Shown piece by piece: positions 41,824 through 50,235 of a DNA stretch of 64,000 bases; the stretch's first letter is position 1, and each line of letters begins with the position of its first letter. The translations under genes were made by a program, and so were the position numbers. Location: NCBI RefSeq assembly GCF_050410795.1, contig NZ_CP191258.1:1054001-1118000 (forward strand), read 5' to 3'. The notes under the pieces were generated by a model. The model did not search any database, was not told where the DNA came from, and saw nothing but the letters and a program-made list of their open reading frames with translations. This DNA comes from Fontivita pretiosa. GTDB taxonomy: Bacteria > Planctomycetota > Phycisphaerae > Tepidisphaerales > Tepidisphaeraceae.

Positions 41824-43044
41824 CTAACCGACCTGCGCCATGATGCGCTTAGCCTGCTCGACATTCTTCTCGGCGTAGACCTGGGTAACAGTCAACGTCT
41901 TATGCCCAAGGATCACCTGGGCCGCCTCCAGGCCGTAGTTCTTGCGAAGCTCGGTCGCGGCGTTGTGGCGCAGTCGATGCGGGTTCCATCGCGGAATCAC
42001 TCGCTGCTCGACGGCGAGGTCCATCTGTGCGCGGGCGTGCGCGTCGGCCTTGTCGCAGCCCTCGCGCACGGCGCGGTGATAGCTCATCGGCGTGTAGCAG
42101 GCGCCCGGCTTCTTGCGCGGGTTGAGCTTGCGATTGCTGCCCGGCACGTTGCCGCAGCTTGCTGGCGTGCGCCGCGCCGCGTGCATCGCCTCGCGCCGCT
42201 CCCGCTCGGCGTCCGCCGGCGAGAACAGGTACTCGCCAAGGCCAGGGCGAAGAAATGGTTTGACGATCTCCTGGGCGCGCGGGCCAAGGTAGATTTCCCG
42301 TTGATGCCCGTGATGCAGGGTCTTGTGTCTCGACGGGCGGTAGACCCATAGCGCCCCGGTGGTGTCGATGTCGCAGGCGCGCATCGAGCAAACCTCGCCC
42401 GGCCTCATGCCGGTCAAAAGCTGAAGTCGGATCATCGCCGCCACCTGGCGGGAAACGTAAGGCAGCACCGCCTCAACATACTCAATCGGCACCGGCTTGA
42501 CCGAATCGGCTTCCCGGGCCTCGCTGCGCCCCGCCTTCAGTCCGGCCACAACCTGAAGCTCGTGGAAAACGCTGGCAGGGGCCAGCTTGTTTTCCGCAGC
42601 CCATTTGAACACCTGCCTGATGCGATTGGTGTTCTTGTTGATGCTCCTGCGCGTCCAGCCCGCGTCGATCATCGCCTGGCGGACGGCTTTGAGGCGGACG
42701 GCGTCGAACTCCGCCGCCGGCGTCCTGCCGTAGAGCTTGAGCAGCGGGCGAAGCGCCACGTCGAAGTTGCGTACTTCGCTGGTGGGCGTGCCGTCGGGTC
42801 TGCGGTAGTAGGTGCGGGCGTGCTGGCGAAACGCCGCCGCGACCTCGGCCACGGTGACGCTGGCGGGATCGGTCGGCAGCCGCCGGCCCGCGGCCAGCCA
42901 CTCGGCAATCAGCCGGTTGTACTCAGCCCGGCTCGCCGCGCTCTTATATGTACCGAGGTAGATGTCTCTGCCTTCCAACGTGACGACCGCCTGACCGGAT
43001 GCTTTGTGATGCCGGTAGGCGGGAATTCGGGTGGGATCGGGCAT
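41824..43044 (-). CDS. int: Tyrosine recombinase / site-specific integrase
   Basis: 406 aa. Catalytic residues can be read: Arg214 (TGMRPGE), Lys241 (RHKTLHH), His356-x-x-Arg359 (HRLRH), His381 (LGHKTL) and Tyr390 (QVYAE). The N-terminal 60 residues form an arm-binding-like domain and 65-150 the core-binding SAM-like domain. It integrates the element at tRNA-Asn, whose 3' end lies 138 bases from its start codon. Confidence 0.95.
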   Translation of the reverse strand: MPDPTRIPAYRHHKASGQAVVTLEGRDIYLGTYKSAASRAEYNRLIAEWLAAGRRLPTDPASVTVAEVAAAFRQHARTYYRRPDGTPTSEVRNFDVALRPLLKLYGRTPAAEFDAVRLKAVRQAMIDAGWTRRSINKNTNRIRQVFKWAAENKLAPASVFHELQVVAGLKAGRSEAREADSVKPVPIEYVEAVLPYVSRQVAAMIRLQLLTGMRPGEVCSMRACDIDTTGALWVYRPSRHKTLHHGHQREIYLGPRAQEIVKPFLRPGLGEYLFSPADAERERREAMHAARRTPASCGNVPGSNRKLNPRKKPGACYTPMSYHRAVREGCDKADAHARAQMDLAVEQRVIPRWNPHRLRHNAATELRKNYGLEAAQVILGHKTLTVTQVYAEKNVEQAKRIMAQVG

Positions 43045-43066
43045 GGGGATGCCTCCGAAGGGGTCT

Positions 43067-43104
43067 ATCCGGCGGTCTACATTTGCGCCGGTAGACTACC
43101 GGAT
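43067..43104. promoter_or_regulatory. Possible integrase arm-type sites, right (inverted pair)
   Basis: ATCCGGCGGTCTAC (43067-43080) is the inverted form of GTAGACTACCGGAT (43091-43104), matching 12 of 14. The second copy also matches the left-end site at 27062. They lie between the integrase start and the right att. Confidence 0.42.
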
Positions 43105-43178
43105 TTCCGGGTAACTTCGGCCGCGCATCCCTACGTTGGGAAGGTACGCTTAACTCAGCGTCCGGCGTGACTTATGTG

Positions 43179-43223
43179 AAGCTCGGCAGGCAGGACTCGA
43201 ACCTGCAACCAGCCGGTTAACAG
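43179..43223. repeat. Right attachment site (45-bp repeat within tRNA-Asn)
   Basis: Identical to 26878-26922. It covers the 3' half of tRNA-Asn and 3 bases beyond, so integration preserves a functional tRNA. Confidence 0.93.
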
Positions 43224-43253
43224 CCGGCTGCTCTACCATTGAGCTACTGCCGA
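43182..43253 (-). tRNA. tRNA-Asn (GUU)
   Basis: 72 nt. Acceptor TCGGCAG pairs with CTGCCGA; D stem GCTC/GAGC; anticodon stem GCCGG/CCGGC with loop CTGTTAA (anticodon GTT); T stem GCAGG/CCTGC with TTCGAGT loop; discriminator G. CCA is not encoded. Its 3' half is the att core of the element. Confidence 0.97.
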
Positions 43254-43287
43254 AACGGATCCCGCCAGCAAGCGGGTCGCTTGTGTA

Positions 43288-43315
43288 ACTGTATCGGCCA
43301 GTCGAGTTGTGTCAA
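43288..43315 (-). promoter_or_regulatory. Promoter of tRNA-Asn
   Basis: Minus-strand TTGACA (43310-43315), 16-base spacer, TACAGT (43288-43293), 35 bases upstream of the tRNA. Full -35 consensus. Confidence 0.75.
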
Positions 43316-43341
43316 GCGGCAGTTGGATGCCTCCGCAGGGC

Positions 43342-43581
43342 TTAAGACGAGCCGGGCGGCGCGTTGGCAGGGGTCGGGCCAGGCGCGGGAACGAGGGCCG
43401 GGCCGGCGGGCGGGTCGGACGGAGCGGTCGTCGAGGCCGCGGTGGCAGCCGGTGGCGACACGCGTGGCGGGAGCTTGCGATAACGCACCGCCACCAACGC
43501 CAGCACAATCGCCATACCCACTATCGCCAGCACAACGAGTCGGCCTGGCACACCGGCGGAACTGCCCTCGCCATTGACCAT
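43342..43581 (-). CDS. Small membrane-anchored Pro/Ala-rich protein
   Basis: 79 aa from ATG 43581 (AGAGG upstream). One TM segment (LVVLAIVGMAIVLALVAV), then a Pro/Ala/Ser-rich periplasmic or cytosolic tail. Function unknown. It lies just downstream of tyrS. Confidence 0.6.
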   Translation of the reverse strand: MVNGEGSSAGVPGRLVVLAIVGMAIVLALVAVRYRKLPPRVSPPAATAASTTAPSDPPAGPALVPAPGPTPANAPPGSS

Positions 43582-43662
43582 ATTCAGGACCTCTTTGGCC
43601 AGAAGTGCCTCGGGGCAGCCGCAGGTTGCCCGGATACGGTGCGGTTGGGGGCCGGCCAAGGC

Positions 43663-44874
43663 TCAGGATGTCTGCGGGACGAGCCTGGCGAACTTGCGAT
43701 TGCCCAATTGCACGATAACCGGCTTGTCGAAATGCCATTCCTTCTGGAAATCTGTCACCTTCTGCCCGTCGATGCGAACGGCGCCTTCCCGGATCTTTCG
43801 GATGCCTTCGCTGTTGGAGGCCACCAGCCCGGCTCTGACCAGCAGCGGCGCCAGCTTGCTGGAGGGCGAATCGAGCTTGATCTCCGGTATCTGGTCCGGC
43901 ACCCCGCCGTGGGTGGTACGAATGAACTCCTGCTCGGCCTGTTCGGCTGCTTCGCGGCTGTGGAAGCGTGTGACGATGTATTTGGCCAGGGCGATTTTGG
44001 CGTCGCGTGGGTTTTCGGCGATGAGCTTTCGGAACTGCTCGACGGGCACGTCGGTCAGCAGGGTGTAGTACATTTCCATGACGTGGTCGGGCAGGGACAT
44101 GATCTTGCCGAACATGCCGTTGGGTCCGCCTGGCGGATCGGTCACGGCGATGTAGTTCCCGGCCGACTTGCTCATCTTTTTGGTTCCGTCGGTGCCGACC
44201 AGCAGCGGCGTGACGATCACCACCTGCGGATCCTGCCCCAGCTCCTTCTGAAGCTCGCGCCCGACGAGGTTGTTGAAAAGCTGATCGCTGCCGCCCAGCT
44301 CCACATCGGCCTGGATCATCACGCTGTCCCATCCCTGCATCAGGGGATAGAGGATTTCGTGCAGGCGGATCTCGCCGCCCTCGTGGAACCGTTTGGCAAA
44401 GTCCTCGCGTGTGAGCATCTGTGCGACAGTGGCGCGGCTGGCGAGCTTGATCACATCCATGAGGTTCATTTTCGCCAGCCATTCACCGTTCCAGCGGACC
44501 TCCAGATGCTGCGGATCGGTCAGTAGGATCTTGCCGACCTGGGCGACATAGGTCTGGGCGTTGCGGTCGATCTCCTCGCCGGAGAGCACCGGGCGAGTCT
44601 TGTTGCGTCCGGTTGGATCGCCGATTCGCGCGGTGTAGTCGCCGATGATCAGCACCGCCTTGTGTCCCCACTCCTGGAACTGCCGGATAACCGAAAGCGG
44701 CACGGCGTGCCCGAGGGTCACATCCGGGGCCGTGGGGTCCATGCCGAGCTTGATGCGCAGCGGCTTGCCGGTTTCGGCCGAGCGAGCGAGCTTTCGCCGA
44801 AGATCCTGTTCGGTGAGGATCCTCTCACACCTTCGCGAGAGGATGCGGAGTTGTTCGTCGATCGAGGGGGCCAT
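43663..44874 (-). CDS. tyrS: Tyrosyl-tRNA synthetase
   Basis: 403 aa from ATG 44874. HIGH-type motif TLGHAVPL, class I KMSKS (TKKMSKSAGN), DPTAPDVTLGH and GGSDQLFNNLVGR define the TyrRS catalytic core; the C-terminal S4-like RNA-binding domain ends the protein (GAVRIDGQKV). Charges tRNA-Tyr in the cytosol. Confidence 0.97.
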   Translation of the reverse strand: MAPSIDEQLRILSRRCERILTEQDLRRKLARSAETGKPLRIKLGMDPTAPDVTLGHAVPLSVIRQFQEWGHKAVLIIGDYTARIGDPTGRNKTRPVLSGEEIDRNAQTYVAQVGKILLTDPQHLEVRWNGEWLAKMNLMDVIKLASRATVAQMLTREDFAKRFHEGGEIRLHEILYPLMQGWDSVMIQADVELGGSDQLFNNLVGRELQKELGQDPQVVIVTPLLVGTDGTKKMSKSAGNYIAVTDPPGGPNGMFGKIMSLPDHVMEMYYTLLTDVPVEQFRKLIAENPRDAKIALAKYIVTRFHSREAAEQAEQEFIRTTHGGVPDQIPEIKLDSPSSKLAPLLVRAGLVASNSEGIRKIREGAVRIDGQKVTDFQKEWHFDKPVIVQLGNRKFARLVPQTS

Positions 44875-44976
44875 GAATCGGATCCTGCTGACACTGGCAC
44901 AACCGTGGTGCAAGTCGCCGGATTGTAGGGGCCGGCGACTCGGGCAACAAGAACCGGGTGCAATCCGCCGCAACCG

Positions 44977-45912
44977 TCAGGCCAGATGCATCAGGACAAT
45001 GATGACATTGGCGGCATTGAAGGCGGCGTGAATGAGGATCGGCACCCACAGATTCCCCGTCCGCTCATAGGCGTAACCAAGACACAGTGACAGAAAGAAG
45101 ATCGGCGGGCGAGTCCACCACTCGTGGACCGACGCGAACACCAGCGAGCTGAGCAGCACGGCGGTCCATCGCGCAACCGGCATGTCGGGCCTGCGAAACA
45201 GCGTGTACAGCGTGGCGGTCTGAAGGTGGCCGCGGAAGAAGATCTCCTCGAACGCCGGCGCGACCAGCACCGCGGAGACCACGATGAGAATCCGCAGCAG
45301 CGGATCAGGCGAATCGCGCAGTTGCTGCAGGAGCTGATGGGCCTGCGGATGCTCCAGTCCCAGCCACTGCCACAGGAGCTGCGTGAGCCAGGCACTGAGG
45401 TAAGTCAGAGGCAGGATCACGGCCGCGCCGAGCGCGCCTGCCGTGCGGGCGCGGACGGCGTCGTGGGCGCCCAGACCCAGGCGGCGCAGCCCGCCGGGGC
45501 GCAGCGTCGCGGTGCCGGCACACAAGGCGATCACCGCAAGCGTGGGGGCGAAGACGGTGAGAATGACCAGTTGCCGCGGGGAAAGCGAAACCGGCGGCGC
45601 CGTCGCCGGAGTCGTGGTGGCCGCCGTCGATGGCGCGGCCGGCGCCTGATGTTCGCCGCCGCCAACCAAGCTTGCGTAAAAGACCTGCGATGCGAACCAC
45701 GTCGCCAGGCCGATCAGCAGCACCTCCCAAAGCGGCGCCAGCCGTTCGCCGGGCGCCAGCCTCGGCGGACCAACGATACTGCGGGCGCGGAACGCGCCGA
45801 CGGCGCCGGCCAGCAGCAGCCCCCCCGCCGCCAGCACCAGCATCAGCATCAGCGGCTCCTGATCGCTGGTCGGCTGGGTCTGAGCGAGGATCCGCGGAAA
45901 CAGGATTGGCAT
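44977..45912 (-). CDS. CPBP-family intramembrane glutamic endopeptidase
   Basis: 311 aa. About eight hydrophobic segments. Active-site motifs are intact: EEIFFRG (motif 1), ASVHE (motif 2), HAAFNAAN (motif 4). An Ala/Pro/Thr-rich insertion lies at about 105-130. Rce1-like membrane protease; substrate unknown. ATG 45912 is chosen over an upstream in-frame start. Confidence 0.88.
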   Translation of the reverse strand: MPILFPRILAQTQPTSDQEPLMLMLVLAAGGLLLAGAVGAFRARSIVGPPRLAPGERLAPLWEVLLIGLATWFASQVFYASLVGGGEHQAPAAPSTAATTTPATAPPVSLSPRQLVILTVFAPTLAVIALCAGTATLRPGGLRRLGLGAHDAVRARTAGALGAAVILPLTYLSAWLTQLLWQWLGLEHPQAHQLLQQLRDSPDPLLRILIVVSAVLVAPAFEEIFFRGHLQTATLYTLFRRPDMPVARWTAVLLSSLVFASVHEWWTRPPIFFLSLCLGYAYERTGNLWVPILIHAAFNAANVIIVLMHLA

Positions 45913-46085
45913 CAGGTTGAACGATCCAAGATTGACCCGCCGGGACGTGGGCCGGGCGTCAAGCAACCGGCCCATGCCGGCCGCGACATTCTAGATTCAG
46001 CAGATACAATCGGGAAATGTGGCGATGAGGGAAGGCCGCAAGCAGAGTCAGCAGACGAGCCAGCCTCGTCCCAGATCGGAACCCG

Positions 46086-46913
46086 ATGAGCACGATTCTC
46101 GAGCAGATCATTCAGACCAAGCAGCGTGAAATCGCCCAGCGCAGTGCCGCGGTGCCGCTGGAGCAGTTGAAGCAGCAGGCGCTGGCCTCGCCGCGACCAC
46201 GCAACTTCTTCAGCGCCGTGACGCGCGAGCCGAAAGACAAGCCGCTCAACCTGATTGCGGAGATCAAGAAAGCCTCGCCCAGCGCGGGGGTGATCCGCCA
46301 GGACTTCGATCCGGTGTCGATCGCTCGGCAGTACGCCGCCGCCGGCGCCGACGCCATCAGCGTCCTGACGGATGAGCAGTACTTCCAGGGCCGGCTGGAG
46401 TATATCCGGGCGGTTCGCGAGGCGGTGCCTCTGCCGGTGCTGCGGAAAGATTTCATCATCGATGTTTACCAGGTGTACGAGTCGCGGGCGGCCGGGGCCG
46501 ACGCCATCCTGCTGATCGCCGAGTGCCTGGAGATCAGCAAGCTGATCGACCTTCAGATTCTGGCCACCGAGCTGAACATGACGTGCCTGATCGAGGTTCA
46601 CGACATGGAGAATCTGATCCGGGTTCGCGATCGTGTGATTGGCTTTCCGCATCGCAGCTACAGCCTGATCGGAATCAACAACCGGGACCTGCGGACCTTC
46701 AAGACGGACCTGGGGACGACGCTGCGTCTGGCGGAGCTGGTGGAGAATCGCGATGTGCTGGTCAGCGAGAGCGGCATTGAAAGCGCCCTGGACGTGGCCA
46801 AGCTGGCGGCCGCGGGCGTGCGAGCGATCCTGGTGGGCGAAAGCCTGATGCGCAGCGACGACATCGCCGGCAAGATTCGATCGCTGATGTGGCCCGGCTC
46901 AGACAGGCGGTGA
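46086..46913 (+). CDS. trpC: Indole-3-glycerol phosphate synthase
   Basis: 275-aa TIM barrel. LIAEIKKASPSAGVI (catalytic Lys), SVLTDEQYFQG, LRKDFIIDVYQVYES, GINNRDLRTFKTD and ESGIESALDVAKLAAAGVRAILVGESLM are all family landmarks. Converts CdRP to indoleglycerol phosphate in tryptophan synthesis. No other trp gene is adjacent. Confidence 0.97.
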   Translation: MSTILEQIIQTKQREIAQRSAAVPLEQLKQQALASPRPRNFFSAVTREPKDKPLNLIAEIKKASPSAGVIRQDFDPVSIARQYAAAGADAISVLTDEQYFQGRLEYIRAVREAVPLPVLRKDFIIDVYQVYESRAAGADAILLIAECLEISKLIDLQILATELNMTCLIEVHDMENLIRVRDRVIGFPHRSYSLIGINNRDLRTFKTDLGTTLRLAELVENRDVLVSESGIESALDVAKLAAAGVRAILVGESLMRSDDIAGKIRSLMWPGSDRR

Positions 46914-46976
46914 ACGGAGCGGATTCGCGCCGCGATCCGATGCCCTGCCCATTTACGCTCCAACGACGCAAAAAAC

Positions 46977-47050
46977 ATTGCGGATTGTGAATCCCGGATG
47001 ACGGATCAGAACGTGCCTGCATCCGCAATCCGAGATCCACAATCCGCAAT
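46977..47050. repeat. Palindromic intergenic element (possible bidirectional terminator)
   Basis: 17-base arms, ATTGCGGATTGTGAATC (46977-46993) and its inverse (47034-47050), one mismatch, with a further ATCCGCAATC inside. It lies between trpC and the convergent secreted-protein gene. Confidence 0.55.
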
Positions 47051-47081
47051 GGCCTGCCGGCGCGACGCTGGCGCGATCGGG

Positions 47082-48869
47082 TTACAGTCCGCCTCCACGC
47101 GGGCCGCCGCCCTGCATCTGCATCATCGCCTGCATTCCGGCGGCGACCAGGCTCTGCACCAGGTCGGTGGGGATGTGGGCATCCACCTTGATCGCCGACT
47201 GCTCGCTGGAGACAGCCGCACCGATGGGCGGCAGGTCGGGCGGCAGTTGTACCGGCATGTTGAACCCGAACTGCTGGGCGTAGTTCAAGCCGGTGGTGAC
47301 GATGTCATCCACGGGCACGTAAACCACTGCCATCCGCTGACGCGGAAGCTGCGAGGCCACTTTCTGCACGCGCGGTTGCTGTGCCAGAGGCGTGGCGTTG
47401 GTCTTGACCGCCTCGATCGCCTTGCTGATGAACTCATCGCTGGTGCCGGAGACCACCAGCAGCTTGTCGCCCACTGTCCCGATGTTGACCACGGCTCCCT
47501 GCGGGCCGTACATCATGTTCATCATCTGCGCCTGGCGCATGGCCATGGGGTCCTGGGCGTTCATGTCAACTTTGGTGATGATCTGATCGAAGCGGACGCC
47601 GGCGACGGTCTTGGCATTGGGGCTGAGCGAAGGCACGGCCGCGGCAGCGCCGGGGATGTTGAAGGCCTTCATGGCATCGGCCTGTGCCGTCACCATCTTC
47701 TGGTATGCCGCCGACATCGACTGCGGCTGGCCGCTCTGGACGCTGATGAACTGGATGAGCGGCTCGGCGCCGATGGCGCCGCTGGGCGCCAGCATTCCGA
47801 ACGCCTGCCCGGTCTGCGCCGCGATGTACGCCTTCATCGCATCGATGTAGTCCTGCACCGCCTTGCCCTCGGCCTCACCGACGGCGACCAGTTCCTTGAC
47901 GATCGGCTGGATCAGATCGTCCACGAGCCTGGCGGCGATGGCGGGATCGCTGATGCTGCCGCCGAAGACCAGGTACTTGCCATCGGGCAGGCCCGCCACA
48001 AGCGGCGCGTCGGTGTTCTTCATCGCCGCGATGGTGGAGCCGATGTAGCTGGTGGGGGCGAATTCGGACATGACGGTAAAGTTGATTCCCTCGGGCGCCA
48101 GGCTGACTCCAATCGCCGCCGACTCGGCATCGCGCAGGAAGCCTTCGGCGAGGTTCATCGCCTGGTTGACCAGGGCGCGAACGGTGGGCACGTACTTGGC
48201 GGCCTGCGGCTCATTTCTCAAGCCCGTCTCCACCTTGGCGAGGATTTCCTCACGTCCCTGCTGGAGCTTGGGCAGCAGCTTGGCGCGGATCGCCGGGGTA
48301 TTGGCCAGCAGCACCGCGTCCTTGTTCTGCATGTGTTTGGAGGTGACGGCGGGCAGGGTGATGCCTGTGGGCGGCTTGTTGGCGACCAGGTCCTTGCTGG
48401 GACTGAGCGCGGCGAAGGCACCCCAGTTGGCGACGTAACCCGGCTCATGGGCCTCACCCATCCGCACCTGAGCCACGTTGTCCTGAAGCTGGGCGTCGGG
48501 CCAGTTGCCCAAAAATGCCTTGTAGTCGGAGACCGGGATCAGCAGCAGCATGGCCTGATCGGGCCGACCGCCGGCTTTGTCCGGGTCGATGAACACGAAC
48601 GCCGCCTCGCCATTGGCGTTCAGTCCGTTCTGGATGTTGAGTTTGGTCTGGATGGCTGCCAGCGGGTCAGCCATTTCCGGCGACATCGCCGCCAGCCCCA
48701 GGTCCTGCGCCAGCCGGGCGACTTTGTCACTGGTTGCCTTCAGATCCCTGATTTTCAGCACGACCAGGGCGTCCGTGGGCACTTGCTCAAGTACCTGTGC
48801 GCTGAGCAGCCCGCTGCCAAGCAGCAGCATCGCCACCGCCACCGCCATTCCCTGTCGAATCGATTTCAT
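47082..48869 (-). CDS. Large secreted protein of unknown function
   Basis: 595 aa from ATG 48869 behind AAGGAGAACC. Signal peptide ending LLSAQ. The body has repeated alpha/beta segments (PTDALVVLKIRDLKATSDK, GEAAFVFIDPDKAG, DKLLVVSGTSDEF) resembling DUF3352-like secreted proteins of planctomycetes; the C-terminus is Met/Gln/Gly-rich. Function unknown. Confidence 0.75.
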   Translation of the reverse strand: MKSIRQGMAVAVAMLLLGSGLLSAQVLEQVPTDALVVLKIRDLKATSDKVARLAQDLGLAAMSPEMADPLAAIQTKLNIQNGLNANGEAAFVFIDPDKAGGRPDQAMLLLIPVSDYKAFLGNWPDAQLQDNVAQVRMGEAHEPGYVANWGAFAALSPSKDLVANKPPTGITLPAVTSKHMQNKDAVLLANTPAIRAKLLPKLQQGREEILAKVETGLRNEPQAAKYVPTVRALVNQAMNLAEGFLRDAESAAIGVSLAPEGINFTVMSEFAPTSYIGSTIAAMKNTDAPLVAGLPDGKYLVFGGSISDPAIAARLVDDLIQPIVKELVAVGEAEGKAVQDYIDAMKAYIAAQTGQAFGMLAPSGAIGAEPLIQFISVQSGQPQSMSAAYQKMVTAQADAMKAFNIPGAAAAVPSLSPNAKTVAGVRFDQIITKVDMNAQDPMAMRQAQMMNMMYGPQGAVVNIGTVGDKLLVVSGTSDEFISKAIEAVKTNATPLAQQPRVQKVASQLPRQRMAVVYVPVDDIVTTGLNYAQQFGFNMPVQLPPDLPPIGAAVSSEQSAIKVDAHIPTDLVQSLVAAGMQAMMQMQGGGPRGGGL

Positions 48870-48997
48870 TGGTTCTCCTTGTGGTGTCTGCGCGGAGTAT
48901 CTAACACATCTGAGATGACCGGTCAAAACACTTCAGGTTAGAAATCGCAAGATCGTCTATACCTGTGGATACGAGGCTGACTACAATTTGCTTCCCG

Positions 48998-50191
48998 ATG
49001 CGGCTGCCAGTTCTGGAGAATCTCTCGGCAAGCGGTCCGGCGCGGCTGGCGCAGGGGCAGTTCGACACCGGACCGCGGTCCATCGCCGCCGTCAGGGTCC
49101 TGCGCATCAGTCTCACCGACCGCTGCAACTTCCGCTGCGTGTACTGCATGCCCGAGGAGGGCGTGCCCTGGCTGCCACGGGATCACATCCTCAGCTTCGA
49201 AGAGATCTGCGACATCGTCCGGGCGGCGATCGAAATCCACGGCATCCGACGCTTTAAGCTCACCGGCGGAGAGCCCACTGTCCGATCCGGGCTGGCCGAC
49301 CTGGTCATGATGCTCTGCCGAATCCGCGGCATCGAAGACCTGTCGCTGACCACCAACGGCATGCTTCTGGAAGACCTGGCCCATCCGCTCAAGCAGGCGG
49401 GGCTGGATCGCGTCACCGTCAGCATCGACAGCCTGCGGCCCGATCGGTTCAAGCGAATTACCCGCACGGGCGATCTGGCACAGGTGATGCGGGGGCTGGA
49501 TGCGGCAGAAGATGCGGAGTTGCTGCCGCTGAAAGTCAACTGCGTGACGATGCGCGGCACCAATGATGATGAGTTCGTGGACTTCGCGCGATTGAGCCTG
49601 TCGCGACGCCTGACCATTCGCTTCATCGAATACATGCCCCTGGGAGATGCGGTGTTGATGCATGGGCCAGGCCGGCCCGCAGAAAGCAGAGGGTCGAATG
49701 GACAGGGGACGCTGCTGCCTTCGACACGTGATCCTCTGCCCTCGGTTGATGCGTCGGAGATGGGTCCCGCCGGCGGATGCGGGGCGCAAAATCGCGGCGA
49801 CGTACTGGTGCCTGAAGCGGAGGTTCGAGCCAGGATTGAAAACGAGCTGGGGCCGCTGGTCCCGGTGGACCGCGCAAGCGAGGCCGGGGTAGGTCCGGCG
49901 AATGTCTATCGGCTTGAGCAGGGTAATCCCAGGGGCAGGATCGGATTCATCAGCGCCATGTCCGCGCCGTTCTGTGCCACCTGCAACCGGCTGCGACTGA
50001 CCGCCGACGGGGTACTGCGAAGCTGCCTGTTCGAGGGCGGCGAAGTACCGATCCGTGAGCTGATGCGATCCTTCAAAGACCCTGCCCAGCGCTGGCGGGC
50101 TGTTGCACATGCGATGGCCGAGTGCGTCCGCCTCAAGCCCGATGTTCACGGTGCTCACGGCAATGAGCAGATGAGCCGGATCGGCGGATAG
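48998..50191 (+). CDS. moaA: GTP 3',8-cyclase MoaA with in-frame insertion
   Basis: 397 aa from ATG 48998 (GTG 48965 possible). Radical-SAM CNFRCVYC for the N-terminal 4Fe-4S cluster, KLTGGEPT, and the C-terminal cluster CATCNRLRLTADG..RSC. The C-terminal GG needed for catalysis is present. A roughly 50-residue Gly/Ser-rich insertion after FIEYMPLGD is absent from usual MoaA and coincides with a palindrome at 49686-49739. First step of molybdopterin synthesis. Confidence 0.93.
   Translation: MRLPVLENLSASGPARLAQGQFDTGPRSIAAVRVLRISLTDRCNFRCVYCMPEEGVPWLPRDHILSFEEICDIVRAAIEIHGIRRFKLTGGEPTVRSGLADLVMMLCRIRGIEDLSLTTNGMLLEDLAHPLKQAGLDRVTVSIDSLRPDRFKRITRTGDLAQVMRGLDAAEDAELLPLKVNCVTMRGTNDDEFVDFARLSLSRRLTIRFIEYMPLGDAVLMHGPGRPAESRGSNGQGTLLPSTRDPLPSVDASEMGPAGGCGAQNRGDVLVPEAEVRARIENELGPLVPVDRASEAGVGPANVYRLEQGNPRGRIGFISAMSAPFCATCNRLRLTADGVLRSCLFEGGEVPIRELMRSFKDPAQRWRAVAHAMAECVRLKPDVHGAHGNEQMSRIGG
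49686..49739. repeat. Palindromic element inside moaA
   Basis: Arms GCAGAGG/CCTCTGC (49686-49692, 49733-49739) and GTCGAA/TTCGAC (49693-49698, 49720-49725). It keeps the frame and encodes the extra loop. Confidence 0.5.
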
Positions 50192-50235
50192 CTGGCGCAC
50201 GCACCATTGCCAATAACGCCCTGCCGGAATGTTGC

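Larger units (their letters stand above)
26878..43223. mobile_element. tRNA-Asn-integrated satellite-like / reduced prophage element, 16.3 kb
   Basis: Bounded by the 45-bp repeat, with a tyrosine integrase at the tRNA-proximal end. Gene order on the minus strand: integrase, HTH proteins, replication module, DNA-processing proteins, prohead protease, PLD-like protein, small terminase, tape-measure-like protein, then toxin-antitoxin, small regulators and a proteasome-like operon at the far end. No major capsid, portal, large terminase, lysis or tail-fibre gene can be recognised. It therefore resembles a phage satellite that borrows helper particles, or a prophage in decay. Confidence 0.85.
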
